A stretch of 64,000 bases of DNA from Corallium rubrum (lineage: Eukaryota; Cnidaria; Anthozoa; Scleralcyonacea; Coralliidae): assembly GCA_964035015.1 (NCBI GenBank), contig OZ036007.1, positions 124,001 to 188,000 on the forward strand. Reading direction: 5' to 3'. The notes beneath the pieces were generated by a model, which was not told where the DNA came from, did not search any database, and saw only the letters and a program-made list of their open reading frames with translations. The first letter of the stretch is position 1. Each line of letters opens with the position of its first letter. Below, in pieces: positions 1 to 12,072 of the stretch. A program made the translations under genes and the position numbers.

Positions 1-143
1 AGGCGGAGTTAACAAGTTTTTAATTTGAAAAGTCATGCCTAGAATGGAAACAGAGAGCCCCTCTTCGCCATGCAGCTTTTTGATGACTATTGCTTCCCAG
101 TATAGCAGTGGCTGGTTCGACAATAATAACTGTAGTATAAAGC
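1..143. other. Unassigned flank
   Basis: I see no gene or recognisable repeat here. It is the left flank of the inverted-repeat element that starts near 144. Confidence 0.5.
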
Positions 144-1473
144 CTGGTTTTCACTAAAGCATAAGCACAAGCATATGGCCATAAACAAAAGACAATACAA
201 AGAAATGTAACTCCTGTGTATGCCAGACTTGGTACAGTAAGGCATCTGACATTTTGCCTGGAAACGTCATACAGTATAATAACTGTTGCATCTAAACGCA
301 ACATTGGTTGTCGTTAATCCGCTGTAATGACATGTTTAAAGGATGAGTGTCCAGCTAATGCATTGCACGCTTGTGTTTTTGTTTTCATACGGGAAACTGG
401 CATTTAACTGCCGCACTATATTAAGTTTCGCATTGTTTGGTTCTATGCCGATGACATTATAAGCTTCCACAAGTCGTTTGAATAGATTTGTAGCGAAGTC
501 TGACTCAGAATTTGTCGAAAATAATTATAAACGACACTCCACGAATCTGTCAGCGTGTTCTATTCGCAACGGCTTTGATTACAACGGCCTTTCAAGTACA
601 TATATATTATTTCGCACTTTACAGACTCAGTGCATAACACTTCTGTATGCTGTATACACGCTCCACGTTTCTGACGTATTTCTGCATGTCTGCTCATAGA
701 ATATAGGGAATAAAAGGATCTTATAGGCTTTGCTAGGAAACTGTACGCGTCGAAGAGAAATATATTACTTTTGACGCTCCGCTCCGCGTGAAATTAATTG
801 ACAATGATTTGTCTTTGTCTGAGAACTCAAAAATATTTGGATGGTCTTCACTCTTGTGTTACTATAGCCTATTCGAAGGGAAAGGAGCCTACAACTACAG
901 ACAAAACACTGCGATAAATTGCAGTATTGCATTTGAAAATTAAACGCCAGAGAACAAGAGCGCCTAATCAAAACAAATCCTAATCGAAGATGCAATCCAA
1001 CAGGTAAACCGCTTGTAAACAACTAACAGCAGTCTTATTGAAATGACAAAACTTTGAGTCTAGCTACCTCTTATTAGTAGCATCTAATTTAGTTATGATC
1101 TCTTGTCTGGCCTTCGTTTGGTTTTGTAAGAAACGCCGATCGACGGATACTTTTCTCGAAATACAACTCCACGGCCCTCTGAGTGTAATCAAATATGATA
1201 ACAAATATGACAATAACTGCTTACTAAATCATCTTTGCTCTCACGAAAAACATAAATTGAGTAATTTACTGCAAGGATTGCTCAGATGTCGAGGGATTGC
1301 TTCACTTGTTGAATTTCGTGGCCCGAAAAATAGCCGCAAGCGTGCATTGTGAGCGCGCAATGCATTAGCTGGACACTCATCCTTTAATATAAAAGTTTCA
1401 CAGATAAAACCATTTTTTGTTTTTTTTTTCTTGAGCTGATGCTTATGCTTATGCTTATGTCGTTAGTGAAAAC
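144..1473. mobile_element. TIR element, outer (GGTTTTCACTAA termini)
   Basis: The left end (144-176) reads GGTTTTCACTAA followed by GCATAAGCACAAGC-like hexamers. The right end (1439-1473) is its reverse complement, with three GCTTAT hexamers and then TTAGTGAAAAC. The ends therefore form imperfect TIRs of about 33 bp around 1.3 kb. No transposase-like ORF lies inside, so this is a non-autonomous element. A second inverted repeat is nested inside it. I cannot fix a target-site duplication, so the exact borders are uncertain. Confidence 0.5.
336..1385. mobile_element. TIR element, inner (AAAGGATGAGTGTCCAG termini)
   Basis: AAAGGATGAGTGTCCAGC at the left (336-375) recurs inverted at the right (1340-1385). 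The match covers about 40 bp and is broken by one short indel. The termini are more alike than those of the surrounding outer element, which suggests a later insertion into it. The inside holds only short, unconvincing reading frames. Confidence 0.5.
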
Positions 1474-3393
1474 AACAATTATATTACTTTTCAAAAAAAG
1501 AGAATTTAGCACTGACAGATCGTTAAGAAAATGTGAATGACAATATTTAATATTGCTTTAAGGTTCGGTTGAAATAAAAGCTGTAATTTAGGACATAGAA
1601 CAACAGATATTTTTCTCAGCATTTTTGTCTTAAATATAATCACAAGAACATAATTAGTCATAAAACATTGCACTCTCAAAAACAAACTTGAAATCATATT
1701 TTAGCGAGTTTTACTTGCAGAGACTTCTTATTTGGAAACTAATGTTGTTTACGTACCATTGTTCTGAAATGGACACATCGACTGCCACAGCTTTCATAGC
1801 CTTTTTAGCTTGTATTATAAATGTCGCTGTGAACAGTGAACCACTTCCCGCCATATCATCTTTCATCACTTAGCCACAACTCTGGTGATCCTTGCACCGC
1901 TTTCAGTCAATCGAACATCTGACGTGATGTCGTTCAGCGATAGAGCACTATATTAAATCCCAAGAGAACTGAGGCGACTGACTTGATCAGGCTTCCTCGG
2001 CTCCATAGTGAACCAAACACGAGTGGCGAGACTTGAAAATATTAGGGACTTCGCAAATCCAGTAGGCAAATTCTCTCTTTGACGACGTATTTTATAGCAT
2101 GCTCTTGGTGTTTATTCAACCTTTCAATGCTAAAAACTTGACAAACTTTGGTAAGCGCACTCTCGATACGTTCTGTCATTTCAGAAAGCCAATTTTTTAT
2201 TTGCACTCCTTTGTTTCCACGCGTTTATCCCGCACAAATCCCGCGCGTTATTTCTCGGTTTTTAGGAGGTAAATTGTGATTGAATAAAAAGGTATTGCGT
2301 CACGGAAGTCAAATCTCGGCTCGGGTTCGCAGACGTTAGTTTCCGCGGGAGGCAACGAGGGCGGGCAAATACGTCCGGGTTCGCAGGCTAGAAAACAAGC
2401 GATAAACCATTTAAAAAGTGAACTGATGCGCTTTTACCTATTAAATTACATTCCGATTTAAGTTTTTATTATCTTAACTGATGGAGCTCGGTAAACTTAT
2501 ATTCTGATCTAAAGACGCATTATAAGTCAACATGGCAGCACGTTTCAATTGAGAACAAATACCTAGCACAACTTACCTGTTTCTTGAAATTTTCCAAGTT
2601 TCTTTCTTACAAAATCAGCAAGCTCATGACTTCCGTCACGAATACATTTTTTTAAAACTTTATCCCAAGAGCAGTTGTCATCAGACTCCGCTAATTGCAA
2701 AAACTACAAAGAGAGATTGTTAAAACAGAGAACTTTAACCAGGGTCAGTTAAGATATGGTCTGCATGGACACTACGCAAGCTTCAAAGCACCTATGTAAT
2801 GAGCTGTGATTAAGTGATTGCATCCAAACGCTCCTATTGGATGACTGCTTCATTATTTTAAAAATACATTGTTCCCACCGCGCACAAGTTAACAAAAAGA
2901 AACAAAGGTTTTTGCTAAGTTTATAGATCATCTTTAACGTAGTGTATCTCTATTTTAAAAAGCAAAAAAATATTGCCAACTGAAGGAAATAGAAGTGTTA
3001 CTTAAATACATCTGCAAATCAGTTCCTCGTTTGAACTCAAACAACATTGATTTCAGCAACGGATAAATAATTGACAAATGACGCTAGAAAAACATTAGAA
3101 TCTTGGCACACGAACGTGATTGATCAAGCCGACAACTATTCTGAACATTACCGCAACAATATTCGCTTTTTTTACGTAAACAGCGCTAGAATTATATCTT
3201 ATTATCTTAACACATACATAATTTACTTTATAATATTTATTATCCCCGAGCCGGGCGACGGGCCGAAGGCCCGGAGCCCGGTGAGGGTGCTAATCTCGAC
3301 ACGCGTGGAGTCCATTTTACACGCATGTAGAAAAAGCGAAGGGAGACGAAATCTGTGAAATAGTTTATTTATTTATTTGTTTGTTTGTTTGTT

Positions 3394-3395
<2 letters not shown>
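1474..3395. other. Non-coding stretch
   Basis: No convincing gene. A short G+C-rich island with repeated CCCGG/GGGCC words lies at 3246-3290 in otherwise A+T-rich DNA. A (TTTA/TTTG)n tract at 3361-3395 leads into a TA tract. Confidence 0.5.

Positions 3396-3456
<61 letters not shown>
3396..3456. repeat. (TA)n microsatellite
   Basis: About 30 uninterrupted TA dinucleotides. The tract lies about 80 bp from a Penelope-like 3'-end hairpin, the same arrangement seen at 48452-48649. Confidence 0.95.
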
Positions 3457-3459
<3 letters not shown>

Positions 3460-3532
3460 TGGTACGGTGTCACGCGGTAAGAATAGTTGGGCACTGGTGA
3501 CTAGCGACGAAGAAAACTAATAAATCTGTCAG

Positions 3533-3571
3533 TATTTCGGCTTTCGTTCAACGAAATAGAGCCTGTTCTAC
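3533..3571 (-). repeat. Penelope-like 3'-end hairpin remnant
   Basis: Read on the minus strand this is GAACAGGCTC, an inner hairpin (TTTCGTT/AACGAAA), then GCCGAAATACTGAC. The layout resembles the stem-plus-GAAA end seen downstream of the two recognisable Penelope reverse transcriptases in this window. No coding part is attached, so it is a solo end or a degraded copy. Confidence 0.35.
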
Positions 3572-4786
3572 TTAAATAATAAAAGAGAACAACGAAGAAA
3601 AGGATACAAACAGCCGGTTTAATATTATCTTGAAGCGAAACCAGAGAACCTGAAGAAACCAGACGCCGTATGGTAAACAAAACTCGATCTGAATTGCATT
3701 GGTTGTGGTCACTCAGTGGTCAAATCATTTTACAGTTATAAACGGTAGGATTCTTGTTGTCTTAATAACCTAAACAATACACAGCTTCACGTTTTCGTGC
3801 TTTCCCTTTGCTCGTCCAAACCATAAGTCAGCTTAACTAAAGCTAACATAAAACACTTCCTTTATAAGCTTATGTTTATGTTATTCATTGACTTTGCATG
3901 GGCTTTGGCGATTTTTTTTGCTGTATCTCCAAATTTTCGACTGAAACGTGGTCTGTTTAATACTTCTTTCTGGGATCCGATTCTACTGAATTGTTTTTAT
4001 CTCAGACTCTATTATAAATGTAATTTTGAGCTGTTAACTTTTAATTCTGCCTTTACAAAACATGTATACATAGCCACATAAGGGAAGCCATAAGCCATTT
4101 AAATGCTTGCTAAAAATAATCCCTTTTGAATCCTATAAAAATATATTTTTTACAACCAGATCTAAATTTTGCTTTGATATGTTCAACTTTCAATAAATCA
4201 GTTAGTCATCCTATCCATAAATTCTATAATTATCTCGAGGATTATCATTTGCTTTAAAATCTGTTTGTTTTTATATTGGTTGTATATCAGGAGTGCTTAT
4301 TTTAAATCCAGGTGGGTGGGTGGGGGGTGTTTCAAAAAATCATTTAATAAAAGTGGGCGAGGAGTTGTTGCATTCATGTATTTCTAGTTAGATCTACAAT
4401 AACGTCTTCGTGTATTATAAATATCTAACCGCGCTATTCAAAATGTTTTCACCCATTGAAGGCTATAGTTCTATATAATACCATATACCTATGGTAGTTG
4501 AAGGCTCGTCATTAAAATCTTTTGTCAGAGACCGTTTTACCTTATTTTTAAATATGTCTCTACCTGGCCGCGCATCCTCTATATTTTTAAATGTAAATTG
4601 TATTATGCAAAAATTGTGAAGATATTGAAAAGGCTATATATATATATATATTATTGCAAAGTAGATTTATGGTTGTGGCAAAAATTGGAAAGCCTGATAG
4701 GAGGTGAGTTACTGGAGGTTGGACTTAATAAATTACAGCGGTCTTATAAATGTATAAGAATACTTTGTGAAGTCAACTAAAGGTAA
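3572..4786. other. Non-coding stretch upstream of the Penelope element
   Basis: A+T-rich sequence with a poly-G/GTGGG patch near 4309-4330. The part nearest 4786 may be 5' non-coding sequence of the Penelope element, but I cannot place its border. No other gene seen. Confidence 0.4.
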
Positions 4787-7116
4787 TTGAAAAAACGCCT
4801 TGGAGTTTTCCCGCAGTTTCTAAACTTCAAAGTTGCGAATCGACGCCTTCAGAATTCTGCCGCTTACCGCCAATGCCAACGAAAACTTTTGGACGAGGAA
4901 ATCCGAAACAAACAATGCCGTATCCGTGAACTTTCTACTCAATCAACCTCCTTACATTCCGAGCTAGCCAAATTGGTGTCGTCGTTGGATCTCTTGCATT
5001 TGAAATCTCTTTCAGATTCTGAAAACACCAGACAACTCTCACGACACGAAAAAGTTCAACAGAAGAAATTATTTCGACTCAGCGCCAACGTCTCTAGTAC
5101 GTCTACGATTGATCCTGATAAAGTCATCTTCAATTACTCAAACCGAATGCTGACTGACCAAGAAAAGTTTGTTCTTGCCAAAGGACTTAACTTTTCGATT
5201 CCACCTAAGACCTTGAACTATTGTGACTTTTTGAACCCGTTTGAACTTCTCCACCGGAAAATACAACATGAGACCATCTACCCTGAATCTGGCTGCGACA
5301 AAGATTTCATCAAAACCAAGTTGAAAGACATAGCACTTTCTGGTTTTCGTAGCTATACACGACCTACGTTTATTTTCTCAGATGAGGAGTTCAAAGTTCT
5401 GAAACAACTTCGAAACGATGATTCTATTTTTATCATCAAACCCGACAAAGGCAATGGCGTGGTTGTCATTAATCGAACTGATTATTGGGACAAAATGACT
5501 CAAATTCTCAACGACTCCGCTAAATTCGCTCCTATCCATGAAGATCCCATCAAAACTACCTTAAAACGGGAAAACAAAGTCAGAACCTTCCTTCGCGGTC
5601 TAAAGAATGCCAACGTTATTGACGAAGAACTCTTTAAGTCATTAGCACCAACCGGTTCTCGACCCGGCGTGTTATATGGACTACCTAAGGTACATAAGTT
5701 AAATGTTCCTCTTAGACCTATACTCTCTTCCATTGGCACTCACTCTTATAATCTTGCTAAATTTCTTGTTCCTCTACTTCGCCCCATTTCTTCTACTTTT
5801 TATACGATTACTGATTCTTTTTTATTTTTACAAGATTTATTTCAGTTGAAATTTGATATTAATAATGTAGTCATGGCCAGTTTTGATATTACTTCACTCT
5901 TTACAAATATTCATTAGATGAAACCATTGAAATTATTATTAACCAACTTTTCTCCCAGAAAACTCATTTTCAAAACTTCTCGCGCGAGCAATTTAGAGAA
6001 CTACTAAATTTAACAGTCAAAAATTGTCACTTTATATTTAACGGGAAATTTTATGAGCAAATTGATGGTGTTCCGATGGGTTCTCCGCTTGGCCCGCTTT
6101 TCGCTAACATTTTTCTGTCCTTTCATGAAACTAATTGGCTTGATGATTGTCCGCCTCAGTTTAAACCTCTGTACTATCGACGCTATGTTGACGATTCCTT
6201 TATTCTTTTTCGGTCTCGCGATCATATTTTACCTTTCCTTAATTACTTGAATTCTCAACATCCCAGTATCCAATTTACACATGAAATTGAAAACAATAAC
6301 TCACTTTCCTTTCTTGACATCCAAATTCAACGCTTGAATGGCAAATTTGTAACTTCCGTTTATCGTAAACCAACGTTTACTGGGCTTTTCACAAATTTTG
6401 AAAGTTTCATACCACTTGTGTATAAAAAGGGCTTAGTAATGACTTTACTTTTTCGTTATTTTAACATTTCTTCCTCCTACACAATTTTTCACGAAGAACT
6501 AGAGAAATTTAAAAGTATCATGCTTCAAAATGGTTATCCTATCAAATTTTTAGATAGTTGTATTCGCAAATTTCTTGAAAAAATTTTTTGTCCAGCGTCT
6601 AAAATTACCATAGCACCCAAACGTATCATTTTATTTACACTTCCGTTCACCGGTCAACACTCCCTTCAAATTCGCCAACAAATCGTTAAGCTCTTTGCTT
6701 CTGCTTTTCCACAAATTCAACTTCGTGTTGTTTTCAAACCTATTAGACGCCTTTCAAGTTTTTTCCGTTTTAAAGATCAAATTCCTTTTGCTTTAAGATC
6801 ACGCGTAGTTTATAAATTTAAGTGTCATGACTGTGAGTCATTGTATGTTGGTGAAACCATTCGCCATTTACACACGCGTGCTTCTGAACACATGGGAGTT
6901 TCGGCTTACACGGGAAAGCCTCTTTCTTTGAGTTCCTGGTCTGGAGTTTTAGCACACCACAAAAAAACCGGCCACCCTGTTTCTTTAACAGATTTTTCTA
7001 TTCTAAGCTCTTCTTCTTCCAATTTTGAACTCCTTCTTAGAGAAAGTCTGCTTATTAATAAGTTAAATCCTTCACTCAACGCTAAAATCAGTTCTCTTCC
7101 TTTAAACTTATTTTGA
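4787..7116 (+). pseudogene. Penelope-like reverse transcriptase with GIY-YIG endonuclease
   Basis: The protein copies RNA to DNA and nicks target DNA for the retroelement. Seen in order: an N-terminal coiled-coil-like region, the block GVLYGLPKVHK, motif A (MASFDITSLFTNI, about 5871-5913), motif B (GSPLGPLFANIF), the catalytic YVDD box (about 6187-6198), an RKPTFTG thumb block, and a C-terminal GIY-YIG domain (LYVGET, then R and EH, about 6840-6895). That order is diagnostic of endonuclease-bearing Penelope-like elements. A shift to the -1 frame at about 5914, just after motif A, fits loss of one base and breaks the frame; it is otherwise open. The reading frame begins right after a stop codon with no nearby ATG, so the true N-terminus is missing or altered. 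Confidence 0.85.
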
Positions 7117-7308
7117 TTCATACACACGTTTTTCTTTATATTTTTCTATACTTGTCTTGACACATAACCGAAAACATTCTATCATACCTGTTACTTCACA
7201 CTGTAATTTATTAACTGTCACTTCTACCCCTCTCTCAGTTACTCATTTCCTGTTATTGTAAATATATTAACATATAAGTCGAGATAACCTTGTAAATAAT
7301 TATTCACT

Positions 7309-7338
7309 CTGAAGATGTTGCAGGATTAGCAACGAAAC
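7309..7338 (+). ncRNA. Hammerhead-ribozyme-like core in Penelope 3' tail
   Basis: CTGAAGA (7309-7315) is followed by a five-base-pair stem (GTTGC with GCAAC), a seven-base loop, and GAAAC (7334-7338). CUGANGA-stem-GAAA is the hammerhead core, and Penelope-like elements are known to carry hammerheads. One unpaired base separates A9 from the stem, and stem III would be only two base pairs, so activity is uncertain. Confidence 0.4.
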
Positions 7339-7375
7339 GTTAGTTTTAATAAAAAATTTGAAATAACTCATGTCT

Positions 7376-7849
7376 CTTTCAATATGGGGCTTTTTAAAAT
7401 TATATGCTGGGCTTTAATATTCCTGAAAAGGTAATTGATGTAGGAAAGAATAGGTGATAATTTCTGCATGACAGTATTCTGCACTAAGTTTCAGAGCACT
7501 GAAGAAATGAAAAAGCTCTAGTGCCCTCAGGTAGGTTTACTTATGACTTGAATCTGGTTTATAACAATTCCTCGAGGGACCTCAGGGGAGAGGGGAAACT
7601 GTTGCTACTCCTATCCCCAAGATATGTTGACAAGAGCTAATTTTTATGTTTGAAAAGTAAATTATTCACATGTAAATGACATAAATTAGGGTACCTAGAG
7701 AGAAATTAGTCCGAGTAATACAGTACAGTAACCCCAGGGCTAGACTTTCCTGGCTTTTTTCTACTAGTAATACTTCTACCTGAGATAACTCAGAAAACAG
7801 GGTGAAATTCTGAAATAATTACACATGCAAACTCTGAGCCGGTACTATA
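7376..7849. other. Non-coding stretch
   Basis: No gene or clear repeat recognised between the Penelope tail and the next inverted-repeat element. Confidence 0.5.
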
Positions 7850-8543
7850 ACTTGGCAGTTTTGTTTTATTATGTGAAATGGGCCAATATTAAGGTCTTCG
7901 TTAAGGTTTGCAGGGTCATTTCTGTAAAGCGCTCTCAATTCGTCAGAATTTATGCCACACAAATAAAATAGAATCGCTAGAAAGCTATGAAATTGTAGAA
8001 TACAATGGTATCTTTGGTTTCGCGATACACACAAACCGTTAATACAGAGTTGGAAAAAAGCTGCGGGTATGCGGGTACCACCCGGAGGAAGGTTTGCTTT
8101 AGTGAGGAAGGTTTAAAGTGAAAACACGTGAAACAACACATTCGGTAATCTGAGGAAGTTACAATTGATCAAGCAAGGTGTCGAGAAAAGCGATTTGTAG
8201 CAAAACATTGGCTAACCAACAATTATTCAGCACTGGCAGTGGCAGCAGTTACATGTGTGAGACATGTACGCTGATGTCTGCTGTGATGTCTGTATCTTCC
8301 CAGCAGTTGAGGGTAATTAGTAGGCTGTCAGTCAGCAGCGGTCAGTTATTAGTAGCTATTGTAGTATGCCATTACGCTTACCTCGGAAAACCTAGAAAAC
8401 AAACGTACTGTAAAAGTCACGCCAGTATTTATGAACGTTGCAAAACACAAAATTCTCACTATATATTTTGAGAAAGGTTATCTAAACTTAAAAACTCATC
8501 CGGAGGAAGGTTGAATACGTTTTCCAACATCGGGGCGACTTAA

Positions 8544-10344
8544 AGTGTCACTGAGACGAAATGTTTACCCCTACTTTTTTCTCTATGAGTCTAAAGTGCA
8601 TGTATCGAAGACTTACCAAAGGAAATTTCATGCTGATATTCGGAAAAGTAAAGAAGATATTGACGAAAGAAACGCAAATTCGCGGCCGCCATTAAAATGG
8701 ACGTGTTTATTTGAGACTGGGTCTAGGATGTCTGTGACGTCAGAGTCTCAACCCAACAAAATAGTAAACAAAACAAGCGTAGGTTGGAAGAATCGCTCAT
8801 TAAAATTACATTATTCCGTCATGTTATCATTTCGCTTTGTTGTACAAGATTGCAGCAATCAATATGATATTAAAGCAGGAATATCCTTACATAAGAGTCC
8901 AAGGATTCTAGTAATGAATGAGATTATTCTGCAGGATTGCGCAGCATATAAGCCCAACTGACAAATCATACGAGCAAACTGGGTTAGGTCCGTTTGTCTG
9001 GAACATATTAAACGCGCCGACACGCAATTTAAACCAGATTATTCATAGTTGGTTTCAATCCATTTTCCATGAAGAGTTTTAGAGCGACCTTACTACAAAC
9101 AAGACTTTTTCAGCGTGGTAATATGCTAATTATTTGAAAGACTAACAAAACTTTGGAGGCAGAGGCAGAGCAGTCTCGAGCTCCAAGGAAGTGAACCGTT
9201 GGAAAATAAGCGAATATTTCTTGTCCCCTGTTCTTATACCATACCATGCTAATCATAGTACCACTATACTTTTATTTAAGATCATAAATATATATCATGT
9301 AAGTAAAGCAAACGAGAAGGAAGGTTGAATTTGATGTATTGTATTTGTATATATAAAATACATGTATATACTAGCAATTCATTTAGTATTTTAAAACTTA
9401 AAGAAAATGCTATTAGATGTTACAAAATAAATAGTATAACTATCTCAATAAAGATAGTCTGATTTGCAAAACAACAAAGCGTAAATACTAATCTAAATAT
9501 TTTAGGCGTAGAAAACTTAAGAAATTTAACCAAAACAATTCTACAAGCTGAAGCAGTTCAGCACATTATTGATACTTTAGTTATACTTATGCGCCACCTT
9601 TGTGAGCCACGTCAACAGGCCACTGCAAATTGACAGAATTATATACTGAGACCAACTAGTTTTCTTTTTCTTTTCTGTAGCTGTATAATTTCCAACAGGA
9701 GAGAAAATGCTCTCGAACTTTTGAATTTCTATGTAAGTAGTATCAAATGTATGATGTATCAGGCATCAAATACAAGCTAGAGCCACATTACCTATACATA
9801 TTTTTATACACATTTATACTAACATAAAGATAGTGTCTCTAGCCGACTAATACTGTCTTTCTCAAGAAGAAACCACGACGTCAGAATTGAAGTGTTGCTA
9901 TATTGAAAATGTATTGCACTTTTCTTCGGCAATATCTTGTTCGTATTGCGCGATAATCAATCTTGTTAACTGTGGTCAGCCGAAGCAATACAATCATCGT
10001 CCTGGCAAATTCCAAAACCAGATTCGTCCAAATGGGCTACCATATACTCCAAACATATAACGGATGATTCCATTTCGATCCATAGCTAGAACAACAACTA
10101 AATGATGTTGAATTCGTCTTTTTTGTTGTCAAATTATATCGCGCTCTCGTTGTTTCTTCCATAGTCACGCAAGCTTGGGTTGAGACTATGACGTCACAAT
10201 TTTCAGCATTTCAAACGTTTATAACTTTAAACCTATTTGTTTATATCGGTTTAAATTTGTACACGGGGTATTTATATCTCAATAAAGTTCGTCGAAGTTC
10301 AATTTTCGCAAACCTTGGGGGCGATTTTTCGTCTCAGTGACACT
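8544..10344. mobile_element. TTAA-flanked non-autonomous DNA element (AGTGTCACTGAGACG)
   Basis: TTAA at 8540-8543 precedes AGTGTCACTGAGACGAAA. The mirror image TTTCGTCTCAGTGACACT ends at 10344 and is followed by TTAA (10345-10348). Similarity continues more loosely inward, with GACGTCA(G/T)AGTCTCAACCCA about 190 bp inside each end. TTAA duplications are typical of piggyBac and some Kolobok elements, but no transposase is present and the termini are not the usual CCC of piggyBac. The element at 54128-55532 has the same TTAA/AGTG border style. Confidence 0.65.
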
Positions 10345-10349
10345 TTAAG

Positions 10350-10615
10350 AACAAAGCGTTTCATTTTGTTCAAAAAAATTTTCGCAGTTCGATTCAGAGA
10401 TAAATGTCCAGCAAAACGGTGTCAGCGGGGTTTTTTATTTATTGCCTGGTTTCGAATTTACGACTTATTTTTTCCGAAGGTTGGTCGAAAAACAGCATTT
10501 TCTAAAATTGGTCGTCAATAAAATCGGCAAAACTCGACATATCAAACAACGCTGACACCGTTTTGCTGGAAATTTATCTCGGAATCAAGCTACGAAAAAA
10601 GATTTTGAACAAAAT
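10350..10615. repeat. Imperfect hairpin repeat
   Basis: 10350-10420 (AAAGCGTTTCATTTTGTTC through AAAACGGTGTCAGC) is inverted at 10545-10615. It begins within 2 bp of the right TTAA of the previous element. Probably a separate small foldback insertion, or the inner part of the outer composite. Confidence 0.5.
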
Positions 10616-10815
10616 AAAACGCTTTTTACTCGAGTCTCCCCGAGTGAAGCCCTCGCGAAACCAAAGACACCATTGTATTCTACAAATTAATAGCTTTCTA
10701 ACGATATCTATTTTATTTTTGTGGCATAAGTTCTGACGAATTGAAAGCGCTTTACAAAAATGACCTTGAAAACCTATACGAAGACATTAATCCGGTTTCC
10801 CAAGTTGGCCCTACC

Positions 10816-12069
10816 CTGAGATGACTCGAACTCATGTAAACAGGCCCACTTTCATGTCCACATTTAATATTTGAGCTAGTTTGGTAGCTAATTGTAAATT
10901 ATTATGCATTATTGACTTGTTCCAAACACAAGTCACATGTTAGTCAATAATTGTTTACTTTTCAGTTTAATACAGGTACATGTACAGTACAGAGTGTTCG
11001 AGTATTAAGTTTGACTTGACTATGCTTTGAGATGCATGTATCCTCACAGACTATAAGCACTGACAAAATCTGATCAAATTGTTGATTAATAGATACTGAC
11101 AATCATGTAATGTATGTATGCTGGCTTTGTTAAAACAAGTTTAATAATGAATTCGCAAATTAACACCTAAAAAGAAGAAAAAAAAGCAAAGTTAATGCTC
11201 AGAAATTACTAGACTATACATACTAGAAGAGTTTAGCCAGATTATAAACTGTCTATCTTAATTAATATTTCTAAATATAAATTTACACAATTCAACAGCA
11301 AACAGCGGAGAAAGAAACTAATATATTTGCGTCTATACAAGCGTCTGAAGCAGGCTAGTAAACGTGTTAACAACGTAAATATTTAAAATCTATATTCACG
11401 TTCTCTTACCTTCTTCTCTCTGTTGATAAGTTCCTTATAATAGTTTGACATCCACTGGTACTTGAATAAGCTGTTGAAGAACTCCTTCGCTGTGCTTTTA
11501 CATTTAAAATGTGTATTTGTTGTTATATTAAATCGCATACGTTGAAGCGAAATTCGGCTTCTTGCCGCTTGCTCTCGTGAACGCTCGTACAGCATTCGTA
11601 TCTACGAATAAGGCCTCTGATGATTTTTTTTAGTAGATCACGTGATTGACGAAACCCAGTCCAGTGCAACTCAGCTTATGACACAGCGGATCTGGTTTAG
11701 CAACCAGTATCCGCAAAAATGATAGCTAAATATATCACAAAACAAAACAAAACAAAACAAAACAAAACAAAACAAAACAAAACAAAACAAAACAAAACAA
11801 AACAAAACAAAACAAAACAAAACAAACAAAACAAAACACTTGTATATACGTTACGGCTGTTCCCGTGCGTTTACTTCATGCTTTTTTTCTGTCAATTTAC
11901 AAAATGTTGTATAACTTTCCACTAGAAATTTGGAATATCGAAAAACCCCGCCGGACACGTTTTTTTAGCGCTTTGCATCAGGACTACCAGGGAAGAATCG
12001 AATAAAAAAATAATAATAAAATAGAAATAGTAAAACCACTTTGAGTTAAAGTTTGTGTTAGTAGTGTTT
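10816..12069. other. Non-coding stretch with microsatellite
   Basis: No convincing gene. The stretch contains the AAAAC tract at 11735-11837, described separately. Confidence 0.5.
11735..11837. repeat. (AAAAC)n microsatellite
   Basis: About 20 copies of a five-base unit. The lysine/glutamine/asparagine reading frame through it is an artefact of the repeat. Confidence 0.95.
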
Positions 12070-12072
12070 TCA

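Larger units (their letters stand above)
4590..7375 (+). mobile_element. Penelope-like retroelement, near full length
   Basis: One long reverse transcriptase/endonuclease reading frame is followed by about 260 bp of 3' non-coding DNA that ends in a hammerhead-like core and an A-rich tail. A close relative lies on the opposite strand at 27395-28740. The two share matching protein blocks from reverse-transcriptase motif C to the C-terminus and nearly the same 3' hairpin. The left boundary is a guess, because I could not find a terminal repeat there. Confidence 0.8.
7850..10805. mobile_element. Inverted-repeat composite, outer arms
   Basis: The segment at 7850-8030 reappears inverted at 10655-10800. 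Shared words include AAAGCGC, AATTCGTCAGAA, ATGCCACA, GAATACAATGGT and TCTTTGGTTTCGCGA. The arms are about 180 bp and clearly diverged. Between them sits a TTAA-flanked element (8544-10344) and a hairpin (10350-10615). No protein is encoded convincingly. I read this as an old TIR element with later insertions. Confidence 0.5.

Noticed and set aside
11719-11925. Lys/Asn/Gln repeat protein
   Set aside because: Translation of the (AAAAC)n microsatellite.
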